Made by a program: the position numbers and the translations under genes
Shown: positions 1-5,893 of the stretch, piece by piece
Numbering within the stretch: the stretch's first letter is position 1
Layout of the letters: each line of letters starts with the position of its first letter
Assembly (NCBI GenBank): GCA_045126815.1
Contig: JBGVPD010000026.1
Coordinates: 1-11,048 of the forward strand
Reading direction: 5' to 3'
From: RGIG1995 sp045126815
Lineage (GTDB): Bacteria; Bacillota; Clostridia; Oscillospirales; CAG-272
Length of the DNA: 11,048 bases
Notes under the pieces: model-generated
Databases searched by the model: none
What the model was told of the DNA's origin: nothing
What the model saw: the letters and a program-made list of their open reading frames with translations, nothing else

Positions 1-2
1 CA

Positions 3-449
3 GATGAAATAGAACAAAGAAAAAAGACATCATCGACAGATGGTGTCTTTTTTGATGCAAACAAAAAGGCGTATTCTTTGTGGGGAACATTAATTGTGGT
101 GGGAAATTCGAAGTATAGTGCAGAAGTTGTAGTTGGTATTACCGTTGCAGGTGATGCAGTATTGTACGATGTAGTAAATATGACAACTGTAGCTTTTAAT
201 ATAAAAAAAGCGGAATTCTCAACCACCGCTACTACGCAAAATGCGATTGGCGATATAAACGAGAATTCCACTAACACTATTATATCTCCAAATACTCCAA
301 CTGTCAATAAGCAATTATCTCTTTCTGAAGACAATAGCGGCGACGTGGTGGATGAGGTTGTTTGTTTTAGGGGAGGAATTTCGCCTCCCGCCGTTTTAAC
401 AAACGTTTTACACCAATGTAATTGGAATAAAAGTTACTTTCCCTCTTAA
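3..449 (+). CDS. 3' end of a large phage/ICE-type protein (partial)
   Basis: The frame is open from the left edge of the window, so this is the C-terminal part of a gene that starts upstream; the ATG at 78 is probably internal. The readable part has two regions. First is a small beta-rich stretch with WGTLIVVGNSKYSAEVVVG followed by LYDVVNM. Then comes a Ser/Thr/Asn-rich linker ending in NKQLSLSEDN. From memory this pattern (a compact alpha/beta domain, then a TT..N linker and a SLSE-type tail) is typical of the C-termini of large polyvalent proteins in clostridial prophages and conjugative elements, some carrying PBECR-type nuclease domains. The family call is an inference. The last roughly 35 codons run into a hairpin-forming sequence and the left inverted repeat and look non-native, so the original C-terminus may be lost. 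The coding call is firmer than the function. Confidence 0.6.
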   Translation, partial: DEIEQRKKTSSTDGVFFDANKKAYSLWGTLIVVGNSKYSAEVVVGITVAGDAVLYDVVNMTTVAFNIKKAEFSTTATTQNAIGDINENSTNTIISPNTPTVNKQLSLSEDNSGDVVDEVVCFRGGISPPAVLTNVLHQCNWNKSYFPS

Positions 450-526
450 ATTTGTAGGGACCGACGTCCCCGACGGTCCGTTTTATATACGGTTTTCACC
501 AGTATTATTGGGATAAAAATAACTTT
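412..526 (+). repeat. Pair of 29-bp direct repeats, left arm
   Basis: Two related 29-bp units lie at 412-440 and 498-526, separated by 57 bp. Both read ACCA, a short CCA..TTGG inverted repeat, then ATAAAA and a TTACTTT-like or TAACTTT end. The inner unit (498-526) is identical over all 29 bases to the inner unit of the right arm; the outer unit is diverged. Confidence 0.7.
458..479 (+). other. Hairpin A, left copy (loop conserved, stem covaries)
   Basis: Stem GGACCG (458-463) pairs with CGGTCC (474-479) around the ten-base loop ACGTCCCCGA. The right copy has the stem GGGGCG/CGCCCC and the loop ACGTCCTCGA when read on its own strand. Two base pairs change with compensation (A-T to G-C and C-G to G-C) while the loop keeps nine of ten bases. 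Confidence 0.7.
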
Positions 527-544
527 ACTTACTTACTTTTTATG

Positions 545-572
545 TTACTTTCTTGCTTCGTCAAGAAAGTAA
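545..572 (+). other. Hairpin B, left copy
   Basis: A perfect 11-bp stem, TTACTTTCTTG (545-555) with CAAGAAAGTAA (562-572), encloses the loop CTTCGT. The same hairpin is present unchanged in the right arm. Confidence 0.75.
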
Positions 573-588
573 CCAAAGAAGACGACGA

Positions 589-620
589 GGGGGAGGAGGA
601 TTCCGATTTCCTCCTCCCCC
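589..620 (+). other. Hairpin C, left copy (GC-rich, loop conserved)
   Basis: A perfect 12-bp stem, GGGGGAGGAGGA (589-600) with TCCTCCTCCCCC (609-620), encloses the eight-base loop TTCCGATT. The right copy has an almost completely different stem sequence but the loop TTGCGATT, so pairing and loop are kept while the stem bases are not. Confidence 0.75.
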
Positions 621-873
621 CGAGAACCCCCAAACCTTACTTCGTGCGGTTCGGGGAACCCCGGACCTGCCCCCTCCTCTTAAAACGGTCTGTCTTACTG
701 CATCTTACATAAATATAAGATTTATTATCTGTTTAGGTCGGGTTATTCTCACACAAGACGGATAATTTGATATCGGGGGATTGTAAAATTATTGTAATTT
801 AATATTTTTTTGTAAATTAATGTATTAAAATCTATTTGTATCTGTTATGTTATTGCTATGGTGTGTTTTTCAG

Positions 874-1065
874 TTAATTTGAATCGGTGGTTTTTGGAAT
901 TTCAATTGCACCCTCATTTTTCTCAAAATCTTTAATTTCCTGACGGATTAAATAAAGAATTTCACCGTTTGCCGAACGTCCGTAATATTTTGAAATATAG
1001 TGTAATTTGTAATGCAATTCGGGATCAATTTCTATTCCGAGATGTTTATTGTTTTTATTTCTCAT
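874..1065 (-). CDS. Arc-type ribbon-helix-helix DNA-binding protein
   Basis: A 63-residue protein whose residues about 8-50 fit the Arc/MetJ ribbon-helix-helix pattern: a short beta strand (HLGIEID), then PELHYKLHYISKYYGRSANGEIL and a second helix LIRQEIKDFEKNE. Such proteins dimerise and bind short palindromic operators with the N-terminal strand. They often act as autorepressors, including as antitoxins in toxin-antitoxin modules. GGAGA (1072-1076, minus strand) lies 6 bases before the ATG and supports the start. The gene is divergent from the SLOG-domain gene, with 110 bp between the starts. That gap holds repeated AGTATACT-type palindromes, which are the natural candidate operators. Whether it is a plain regulator or part of a defence or addiction pair cannot be decided from sequence. 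Confidence 0.75.
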   Translation of the reverse strand: MRNKNNKHLGIEIDPELHYKLHYISKYYGRSANGEILYLIRQEIKDFEKNEGAIEIPKTTDSN

Positions 1066-1092
1066 AATAATTCTCCAAATAATCTTAATTTA

Positions 1093-1152
1093 AGTATATT
1101 TTAAGATTATTTTGTGATATAATGTTGACAGTATACTTAAAGTGAGTATACT
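1093..1152. promoter_or_regulatory. Candidate operator array (AGTATACT palindromes)
   Basis: Two copies of the perfect 8-bp palindrome AGTATACT lie at 1130-1137 and 1145-1152, 15 bp apart start to start. A partial copy, AGTATATT, lies at 1093-1100. The two full copies overlap the plus-strand promoter (-35 end and -10), so binding there would block the SLOG-domain gene. Repeated short palindromes are the usual target layout of ribbon-helix-helix regulators, and such a gene lies next door. Confidence 0.5.
1125..1152 (+). promoter_or_regulatory. Promoter of the SLOG-domain gene
   Basis: A consensus -35 TTGACA (1125-1130), a 16-bp spacer and the -10 TATACT (1147-1152) would start transcription near 1159, just ahead of the AAAGGAG ribosome-binding site at 1161-1167. 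A further TATAAT with an upstream TGA (1118-1123) could serve as an extra, extended -10. Confidence 0.6.
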
Positions 1153-1175
1153 AAATTTTAAAAGGAGAAGTAAAA

Positions 1176-1505
1176 ATGAAGATAGCGATAGTTGGATCAA
1201 GAGAAATAAACAAAATAGACATAGAAAAATATGTAACGAAAGAGGATGAAATAGTATCAGGGGGAGCAAAAGGTGTAGATACAATTGCGGCAAACTATGC
1301 TAAAAATTATGGAATAAAGTTAACAGAATTTTTTCCACAATATAAAATTTATGGCAAAGCGGCGCCAATAATAAGAAATAAAGAAATAGTTGATTATGCA
1401 GATAAAGTTATAGTTTTTTGGAATGGGAAATCGAAGGGGGCATTATCGGTTATAAAATATGCTCAAAAGACGGGAAAACAATGTAAAGTTGTTATATGTA
1501 AATAA
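1176..1505 (+). CDS. Small SLOG-fold (YspA/DUF2493-like) nucleotide-binding protein
   Basis: A 109-residue single-domain protein with the Rossmann-like SLOG signature. The N-terminal strand KIAIVGSRE carries GSR at 7-9. The glycine-rich loop SGGAKGVD is at 28-35, P64..R67N68 follows a YKIYGKAA segment, and a late strand VIVFWNGKSKG ends near residue 88. SLOG proteins bind nucleotides or nucleotide-derived ligands; many relatives (DprA, LOG, TIR-linked SLOGs) act in DNA uptake, nucleotide metabolism or anti-phage signalling. AAAGGAG (1161-1167) lies 8 bases before the ATG. The gene is strongly AT-rich with frequent ATA and AGA codons, unlike the housekeeping genes to the right, suggesting horizontal origin. 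Its partner is the divergent ribbon-helix-helix gene, and both lie between inverted repeats. Fold assignment is fairly secure; the biological role is unknown. Confidence 0.8.
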   Translation: MKIAIVGSREINKIDIEKYVTKEDEIVSGGAKGVDTIAANYAKNYGIKLTEFFPQYKIYGKAAPIIRNKEIVDYADKVIVFWNGKSKGALSVIKYAQKTGKQCKVVICK

Positions 1506-1680
1506 GTTACCACCGACAGACAAAATATAAAATATATTATGAGACGAAGCCGAAAAAAACCAAACAATCCCCCGATAGCTCATTTCCCGTCTTGTGTGAG
1601 GATAATCCGACCTAAACAGATTAAAAATCTTATGTTTATGTACGTTGCAGTGAGACAAAGCGTTTTAGGGGGTGGGGATC

Positions 1681-1714
1681 AAAGGGCGGGGGGAATCGCA
1701 ACCCCTCGCCCTTT
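1681..1714 (-). other. Hairpin C, right copy
   Basis: AAAGGGCG (1681-1688) pairs with CGCCCTTT (1707-1714). The stem continues inward through GGGGG/CCCCT to an eight-base loop that reads TTGCGATT on the minus strand. The loop differs by one base from the left copy while the stem is almost wholly different. Confidence 0.75.
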
Positions 1715-1729
1715 CGGCGTCTTCTTTGG

Positions 1730-1757
1730 TTACTTTCTTGACGAAGCAAGAAAGTAA
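1730..1757 (-). other. Hairpin B, right copy
   Basis: The same perfect 11-bp stem as in the left arm (1730-1740 with 1747-1757). The loop ACGAAG is the complement of the left loop, as expected for an inverted copy. Confidence 0.75.
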
Positions 1758-1775
1758 CATAAAAAGAAAGTAAAT

Positions 1776-1890
1776 AAAGTTATTTTTATCCCAATAATAC
1801 TGGTGAAAACCATATGTAATAGCGGGGCGTCGAGGACGTCGCCCCCTACAAGTTAAGGGGTGAAGTAATTTTTTATCCAATATTGTTGGT
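1776..1890 (-). repeat. Pair of 29-bp direct repeats, right arm
   Basis: Units at 1776-1804 and 1862-1890 mirror those of the left arm and are again separated by exactly 57 bp. The inner unit is identical to 498-526 read on the opposite strand. Confidence 0.7.
1824..1845 (-). other. Hairpin A, right copy
   Basis: GGGGCG (1824-1829) pairs with CGCCCC (1840-1845) around a ten-base loop that reads ACGTCCTCGA on the minus strand. Compare 458-479: the stem is altered by compensating changes and the loop is nearly unchanged. Confidence 0.7.
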
Positions 1891-1918
1891 AAAAAAAGAA
1901 AAACGCTGACGCGTTTTT
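1891..1918 (-). terminator. Distal intrinsic terminator for leftward transcription
   Basis: A perfect 8-bp stem AAAAACGC/GCGTTTTT (1899-1906 and 1911-1918) with a four-base loop. On the minus strand it is followed by a long T-run at 1891-1903 interrupted by one C. It would stop leftward read-through from the aminotransferase gene before it enters the island. The AT-rich stem may also work in the plus direction for the SLOG-domain transcript. Confidence 0.55.
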
Positions 1919-1938
1919 AAACGGAGCAGATTCTGTCA

Positions 1939-1992
1939 GGAGCTTCGCTCCCGAACCCACATCAAAGAGGCTTTTTGAAAAAAGCCCCTTTG
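1939..1992 (-). repeat. Hairpin-rich intergenic sequence
   Basis: Two more stems lie between the two terminators. One is GGAGC/GCTCC with loop TTC (1939-1951). The other is a 13-bp stem (1963-1975 with 1980-1992) that has one A.C mismatch as plus-strand RNA but a G.U pair as minus-strand RNA, so it is better formed leftward. I recall closely similar sequence as a common intergenic repeat in gut Clostridia; that is memory, not a search. Confidence 0.45.
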
Positions 1993-2008
1993 AAAACCGC
2001 AAAAACTT

Positions 2009-2040
2009 AAAAAAACCCCGATAGAAAATCTATCGGGGTT
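2009..2040 (-). terminator. Intrinsic terminator of the asnS-aminotransferase unit
   Basis: A perfect 12-bp stem AACCCCGATAGA/TCTATCGGGGTT (2014-2025 and 2029-2040) with a three-base loop. On the minus strand a T-run (2013-2009) follows at once. It lies 31 bp past the aminotransferase stop codon. Confidence 0.9.
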
Positions 2041-2071
2041 AAATTTGTTTAGTTAAGTTGTTTTATAAAAC

Positions 2072-3352
2072 TTATTTAGTTTCAAGAAGCTTTTCAACAG
2101 CTGCAAGTTTAACGCATACACAGAGAACTCCGATTGCCTGTTTCAACTCTTCGGGAGTAGGATACGAGGGCGCAATTCTGAGGTTTCTGTCTCTGGGATC
2201 TATACCGTAAGGATATGTTGCACCAGCCGTTGTAAGCGTAACACCTGCTTCTTTTGCAAGTGCGTGTGTTCTCTTAGCTGTGCCGTCCATAATGTCAAGG
2301 CTTATGAAGTAGCCGCCGTTGGGGTTGATCCATTCGGCAATTCCGAGACCGTTAAATTCTTTTTCAAATGTTTCGCAAACTGCGTCAAATTTAGGTTTAA
2401 GACAAGCGCCGTGTTTCTTCATATGTTCAACTACGTTTTGTGCATTCTTGAAGAACTTAACGTGACGAAGCTGATGAATCTTATCAAAGCTGATAGTCTG
2501 GATAGTCATCTGATTTTTGATATAGTCAATGTTGTTTTTACTTGCAAAGATAAATGCTACACCGCCGCCGGGGTACGTAACCTTTGAAGTTGAAGCAAAT
2601 TCAAAGAATATATCTTCATTACCTGCTTTTTGAGCTTCTTCGTAGATGTTAAGAAGCTTTTCATCTTTTGAAATGGGGTGAATATAATATGCGTTATCCC
2701 AGAAAATACGAAAGTCGTCAGCTTTAGGCTTAAGGGCTGCAAGACGGCGAACCGTTTCGTCGGAATATGTAATACCCTGAGGGTTGCTGTACTTCGGTAC
2801 GCACCAGATACCTTTGATCGACTCGTCGTTTGCAACGAGTTCTTCGATTTTATCCATATCGGGACCTTCGGGAGTCATCTCAATGTTGATCAACTCAAAG
2901 CCGAAGCGTTCGCTGATAGCAAAGTGTCTGTCATATCCGGGAACGGGACAGAGCCATTTAAGTTTTTCCTGTTTACCCCAAGGCAATTTTGCGCCGGGAA
3001 GACCGAAAATGTAAGCTCTTGCGAATGCGTCATACATAAGGTTAAGGCTGGAGTTACCGCAAGCGATTACGTTTTCAGCGGGTACACCGAAAACTTCTCC
3101 AAACATTTCTCTGATTTCGGGAATACCTTCAAGAATACCGTAGTTACGGTAGTCAACGCCGTTGTATCCTCTTGTATCCTTTGTATCTGTTATAGCTGTA
3201 AGAATACCGTCGGAAATATCAACCTGTGAGGGCGCGGGCTTTCCTCTTGACATATCAAGTTTAAGTCCGAGTGCTTTAAGTCCTTCGTATTCGGCTACAA
3301 GCTCATTTTTCAATGATAAAAGTTCTTCTTTTGATCTTTCGCAATATTTCAT
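2072..3352 (-). CDS. PLP-dependent aminotransferase (aspartate aminotransferase-like, fold type I)
   Basis: A 426-residue fold-type I aminotransferase that transfers amino groups through pyridoxal phosphate in the cytoplasm. Visible landmarks are an N-terminal DMSRGKPAPSQVD segment (about 33-45), phosphate-side CGNSSLNLM (98-106), SNPQG (189-193), the cofactor-ring aspartate in FWDNAYY (D219), the Schiff-base lysine in STSKVTYPGGG (K257) and the substrate-carboxylate arginine in NLRIAPSYP (R392). The opening motif and length fit the group of aspartate aminotransferase-like enzymes found in Clostridia and Actinobacteria (PF12897 from memory) better than classical AspC. Substrate is inferred, with aspartate/2-oxoglutarate most likely. 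AGAGG about 9 bases before the ATG supports the start. It follows asnS by 47 bp with no terminator between them, so the two are probably co-transcribed, and a strong terminator follows at 2009-2040. Confidence 0.88.
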   Translation of the reverse strand: MKYCERSKEELLSLKNELVAEYEGLKALGLKLDMSRGKPAPSQVDISDGILTAITDTKDTRGYNGVDYRNYGILEGIPEIREMFGEVFGVPAENVIACGNSSLNLMYDAFARAYIFGLPGAKLPWGKQEKLKWLCPVPGYDRHFAISERFGFELINIEMTPEGPDMDKIEELVANDESIKGIWCVPKYSNPQGITYSDETVRRLAALKPKADDFRIFWDNAYYIHPISKDEKLLNIYEEAQKAGNEDIFFEFASTSKVTYPGGGVAFIFASKNNIDYIKNQMTIQTISFDKIHQLRHVKFFKNAQNVVEHMKKHGACLKPKFDAVCETFEKEFNGLGIAEWINPNGGYFISLDIMDGTAKRTHALAKEAGVTLTTAGATYPYGIDPRDRNLRIAPSYPTPEELKQAIGVLCVCVKLAAVEKLLETK

Positions 3353-3399
3353 AATTATTTCCTCTTATTTATTAAAATTATAACTAAAACTAAGACTAA

Positions 3400-4794
3400 T
3401 TAAAATTCAGCATTACCCGTTGTTCTGGGGAAAGCTTCAACGTCACGGATATTTGTTATACCCGAAACGTACATAATAAGACGTTCAAAACCGAGACCGA
3501 AGCCGGCGTGTTTCGTTCCGCCGTAACGTCTGAGATCGCAGTACCATTTGTAGTCTTCTTCTTTGAGTCCGAATTTGTTGAGAGATTCAAGAAGAACGTC
3601 CATTCTTTCTTCGCGCTGTGAACCGCCAACCAATTCACCAACACCGGGAACGAGAAGGTCCATAGCGGCAACTGTTTTGTTGTCGTCGTTAACACGCATA
3701 TAGAAAGCCTTGATATCACGGGGCCAGTCGGTAACGAATACGGGTTTGCCGTATACCTGTTCTGTAAGATAACGTTCGTGTTCTGTCTGAAGGTCCATAC
3801 CCCATTCGAGAGGATATTCAAACTTAACGCCGCTTTCTTTGCAGATCTTAACGGCATCGGTATATGTTACACGGGCGAAATCGCTTTCAACAAGGTTTGT
3901 CAAGCGTTCAATAAGAGTATTGTCAAAGAACTTGTTGAAGAATTCGAGTTCGGCAGGACATTCCTGCATAATATATTTTATAACGTATTTAAGCATATCC
4001 TCGCAAAGTTCCATATCGTCTGCAAGGTCAGCAAATGCAATTTCGGGTTCCATCATCCAGAACTCAGCGGCATGACGGGGAGTATTTGAGTTTTCGGCTC
4101 TGAAAGTAGGGCCGAACGTATATACGTTAGCAAACGCCATAGCAAAACATTCAACGTTGAGCTGACCTGAAACGGTGAGGTTTGTGCTCTTTCCGAAGAA
4201 GTCCTGTGAGTAGTCAACTTTGCCGTCTTCGGTCATAGGAAGGTTGTCAAGGTCAAGTGTTGTAACACGGAACATTTCTCCTGCGCCCTCGCAGTCACTT
4301 CCCGTTATAATGGGAGTGTGAACGTAGATAAATCCTCTTTCGTTAAAAAATTTATGAATAGCGTAAGCCGCAATTGAACGCACTCTGAAAACTGCGTTAA
4401 AAGTATTGGCGCGGGGTCTCAAGTGAGCAATCGTACGCAAGAAGTCAAAACCGTGTTTTTTCTTCTGCAAGGGGAAGTCGGGTGTTGACGTTCCTTCGAT
4501 TTCAATTGTTACAGCTTTAAGTTCAAAGGGCTGTTTCGCATCGGGGGTAAGTTCAAAGTTACCCACAACTACGAGTGACGCTCCTATATTCTGTTTTGCA
4601 ATTTCTTTATAGTTTTCAATAAACTGCTCTTCAAAAACGACCTGAAGATTTTTAAAACAGCTTCCGTCGTTAAGTTCAATAAAACCGAAAACGTTACTTG
4701 CGCGCAGGGTTCTTACCCAACCGCCGACGGTTATTTTTTGTCCTGAGTAAGTTTCGGGGTTCTTATACAGTTCTTTAATCGTAATTCTTTTCAT
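3400..4794 (-). CDS. asnS: Asparaginyl-tRNA synthetase
   Basis: A 464-residue class II aminoacyl-tRNA synthetase that charges tRNA-Asn with asparagine in the cytoplasm. The OB-fold anticodon-binding domain is at about 18-100 (ITVGGWVRTLRASNVFGFIE at 21-40). Class II motif 2 is seen as FRAE at 231-234 with NSNTPRHAAEFWMMEPE after it. Motif 3 is GFGLGFERLIMYVSG at 431-445, and the C-terminus INIRDVEAFPRTTGNAEF is close to the usual bacterial AsnRS ending. Length is that of normal AsnRS, and the motif-2 region favours AsnRS over AspRS. A GGAGAG sequence precedes the ATG, and a promoter is seen at 4829-4856. The leader is only some 30 nt, too short for a T-box riboswitch. Confidence 0.97.
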   Translation of the reverse strand: MKRITIKELYKNPETYSGQKITVGGWVRTLRASNVFGFIELNDGSCFKNLQVVFEEQFIENYKEIAKQNIGASLVVVGNFELTPDAKQPFELKAVTIEIEGTSTPDFPLQKKKHGFDFLRTIAHLRPRANTFNAVFRVRSIAAYAIHKFFNERGFIYVHTPIITGSDCEGAGEMFRVTTLDLDNLPMTEDGKVDYSQDFFGKSTNLTVSGQLNVECFAMAFANVYTFGPTFRAENSNTPRHAAEFWMMEPEIAFADLADDMELCEDMLKYVIKYIMQECPAELEFFNKFFDNTLIERLTNLVESDFARVTYTDAVKICKESGVKFEYPLEWGMDLQTEHERYLTEQVYGKPVFVTDWPRDIKAFYMRVNDDNKTVAAMDLLVPGVGELVGGSQREERMDVLLESLNKFGLKEEDYKWYCDLRRYGGTKHAGFGLGFERLIMYVSGITNIRDVEAFPRTTGNAEF

Positions 4795-4828
4795 TCTACT
4801 GTAGCTCTCCTTAAAATAGGCTATAATT

Positions 4829-4856
4829 ATTATACAACATTATTTGGAAAATACAA
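4829..4856 (-). promoter_or_regulatory. Promoter of asnS
   Basis: On the minus strand, -35 TTGTAT (4856-4851), a 16-bp spacer and -10 TATAAT (4834-4829). Transcription would start near 4822, about 28 bases before the asnS ATG. The -35 lies within a small AAAATAC/GTATTTT inverted repeat of unknown meaning. Confidence 0.6.
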
Positions 4857-4892
4857 GGTATTTTTAAATTTAACAACGTATAAAAAACAAAA

Positions 4893-5858
4893 TTACAGAG
4901 TTCTCTGAAGCTTTTGCAATCTTATATCCTTGCCCTTGAACATAAGCGGTTCAAAATAACCGAATATTCTTGACGTAATTCTGTCAGAATAGATGTTTCT
5001 TAATTCTTCAAGAGTGAGGTTTGTGTTAATAATGGTACTTTTTCCGCTGTTAAGTCGGGTATTAATGATATTATAGAGGCAAGATACGGTAAATGCCGTA
5101 TGCATCTCGGTACCGAGGTCATCGAGTATAAGCAGGTCGCAGTTAAAGAATTTATCGGTAAGTCCCGTTTCGTTCTTAAACTGTTCTTTGTTAAAGTCGT
5201 TAAAGATGTTAGGCGATGAGTCGTAGACGACGTCAAAACCTTTTTCAATAACTTTTTTTGCGATCGAGGTAGAAAGATGTGTTTTGCCAAGACCCGTAGC
5301 GCCGAGGAAAACAAGGTTACCTGAATTATTGTCAAAACTTTCAGCGTATAATTTACATTTTTCAACGTACATCTTCATTTTGTCGTAATTCTGTCTGTCG
5401 TCAAGATAGAAAGACAGGTCAAAGGTGTCAAAGGATTGGTCTTTGAGAAGAGAACCGAGCCCCGACGTTTCAAACGCCTCTTTTGCCAATTTTGCTTTAA
5501 AGCATTTGCACATATTTATGCCGACGTATCCCGTGTCGTTGCATTCTGTACACTCGTATTTAACGTCGGTAATATCTAAAGGGAGATTATGGCGAGACAA
5601 AAGCTTTTTACGTTCTTCTTGCAAACTTGTGTTTTCGTTCTGCAAGTTCTGAAGTCTTTCTTTTAAGCCCTCTCTGCCTTTCATCGCTTCTTGCATAATA
5701 TTAACGCCTGTCATACGCAGTTTTTCGTCGATTTCTTTAATGTCGGGATATTGTAAATGAATATTTGCCGTTCTTTGTTCAGCATCGGCTATTGCATTAC
5801 GCTTTTTAGTTTCGTATTCTTTTTTTATTTTAACAAAATTATCACGGTTATATGCCAT
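4893..5858 (-). CDS. dnaI: DnaI/DnaC-like replicative helicase loader (AAA+ ATPase)
   Basis: A 321-residue protein that should load the replicative helicase onto DNA. The N-terminal half has a charged, probably coiled-coil stretch (about 10-88) and a zinc-binding cluster with C103, C106, C117 and C119 (ECTECNDTGYV...CKC). The C-terminal AAA+ domain has Walker A GATGLGKTH (186-194), Walker B LLILDDLG (242-249) and the sensor-2/arginine-finger segment YSDRITSRIFG (290-300). Zinc cluster plus AAA+ is the layout of Firmicutes DnaI rather than enterobacterial DnaC, which lacks the zinc site. The start has an AAAGGAG site. The gene follows the DnaD-domain gene by 35 bp, matching the dnaB-dnaI pairing of Bacillus in spirit. 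IstB-type transposon ATPases share the AAA+ core, but the zinc region and context argue for a loader. Confidence 0.88.
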   Translation of the reverse strand: MAYNRDNFVKIKKEYETKKRNAIADAEQRTANIHLQYPDIKEIDEKLRMTGVNIMQEAMKGREGLKERLQNLQNENTSLQEERKKLLSRHNLPLDITDVKYECTECNDTGYVGINMCKCFKAKLAKEAFETSGLGSLLKDQSFDTFDLSFYLDDRQNYDKMKMYVEKCKLYAESFDNNSGNLVFLGATGLGKTHLSTSIAKKVIEKGFDVVYDSSPNIFNDFNKEQFKNETGLTDKFFNCDLLILDDLGTEMHTAFTVSCLYNIINTRLNSGKSTIINTNLTLEELRNIYSDRITSRIFGYFEPLMFKGKDIRLQKLQRTL

Positions 5859-5893
5859 TATATTAAGCTCCTTTTAAAGAGTTAAATTAAAGA

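Larger units (their letters stand above)
412..784 (+). repeat. Left arm of the long inverted repeat
   Basis: This 373-bp non-coding repeat matches the reverse complement of 1564-1890. By hand alignment, 491-584 matches 1811-1718 with 2 mismatches in 94 bases, and 681-784 matches 1667-1564 with about 15 mismatches in 104 bases. Between these lies a variable GC-rich part; the left copy has about 46 extra bases there (about 622-680), including a small GGTTC/GAACC hairpin. The order is a 29-bp direct repeat, a 57-bp spacer with a hairpin, the second 29-bp repeat, an AT-hairpin, a GC-hairpin, and the conserved 104-bp inner end. The short open frame at 553-765 is low-complexity and is not regarded as a gene. 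Confidence 0.85.
412..1890. mobile_element. Candidate mobile island bounded by long inverted repeats
   Basis: Two imperfect copies of one non-coding repeat (left 412-784, right 1564-1890) face each other across a 779-bp core at 785-1563. The core carries a ribbon-helix-helix gene on the minus strand and a SLOG-domain gene on the plus strand. No transposase or integrase is visible, so this would be a non-autonomous or passenger-type element. Alternatively, two independent repeat insertions may by chance bracket the genes. The core is much richer in A+T and in ATA/AGA codons than the housekeeping genes to the right, which fits transfer. No clear target-site duplication was found at the outer ends. 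Confidence 0.5.
1564..1890 (-). repeat. Right arm of the long inverted repeat
   Basis: This is the inverted partner of 412-784, 327 bp long. It keeps the same order of parts on the minus strand: outer 29-bp unit, hairpin A, inner 29-bp unit, hairpin B, hairpin C and the 104-bp inner end. It lacks about 46 bases found in the left copy. Small open frames here (for example 1539-1757 on the plus strand and 1665-1880 on the minus strand) follow the repeat and show no protein-like composition, so they are not called. Confidence 0.85.

Noticed and set aside
22..51. Stem-loop with T-run that looks like an intrinsic terminator
   Set aside because: The surrounding frame is open from position 3 through 449 with sensible codons, so the hairpin lies inside a coding region; a terminator here would mean the frame is accidental, which the protein-like sequence argues against.
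412..526. CRISPR-like repeat-spacer-repeat
   Set aside because: Only two 29-bp units per arm, the 57-bp spacer is itself conserved between the two arms, and no cas genes are present.
553..765. 70-codon plus-strand open frame in the left repeat arm
   Set aside because: Low-complexity Arg/Gly/Pro composition from the GC-rich hairpin, no ribosome-binding site, and the frame is not kept in the right arm.
1090..1293. Leu-rich minus-strand open frame
   Set aside because: Antisense to the 5' part of the SLOG gene; the leucine richness is a by-product of A-rich codons on the other strand.
1443..1880. Several 70-codon open frames on both strands across the right repeat arm
   Set aside because: They overlap the non-coding repeat and each other and lack ribosome-binding sites and protein-like composition.
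2678..3229. 183-codon plus-strand open frame
   Set aside because: Lies wholly antisense to the aminotransferase gene, whose catalytic motifs are all intact; no start signal.
4862..4880. Rex operator (TTGTTAA half-site) upstream of asnS
   Set aside because: Only one half-site matches; the second half needed for TTGTTAAnnnnTTAACAA is absent.
4795..4892. T-box riboswitch upstream of asnS
   Set aside because: The distance from the likely start site to the ATG is only about 28 bases, with no T-box motif or terminator.
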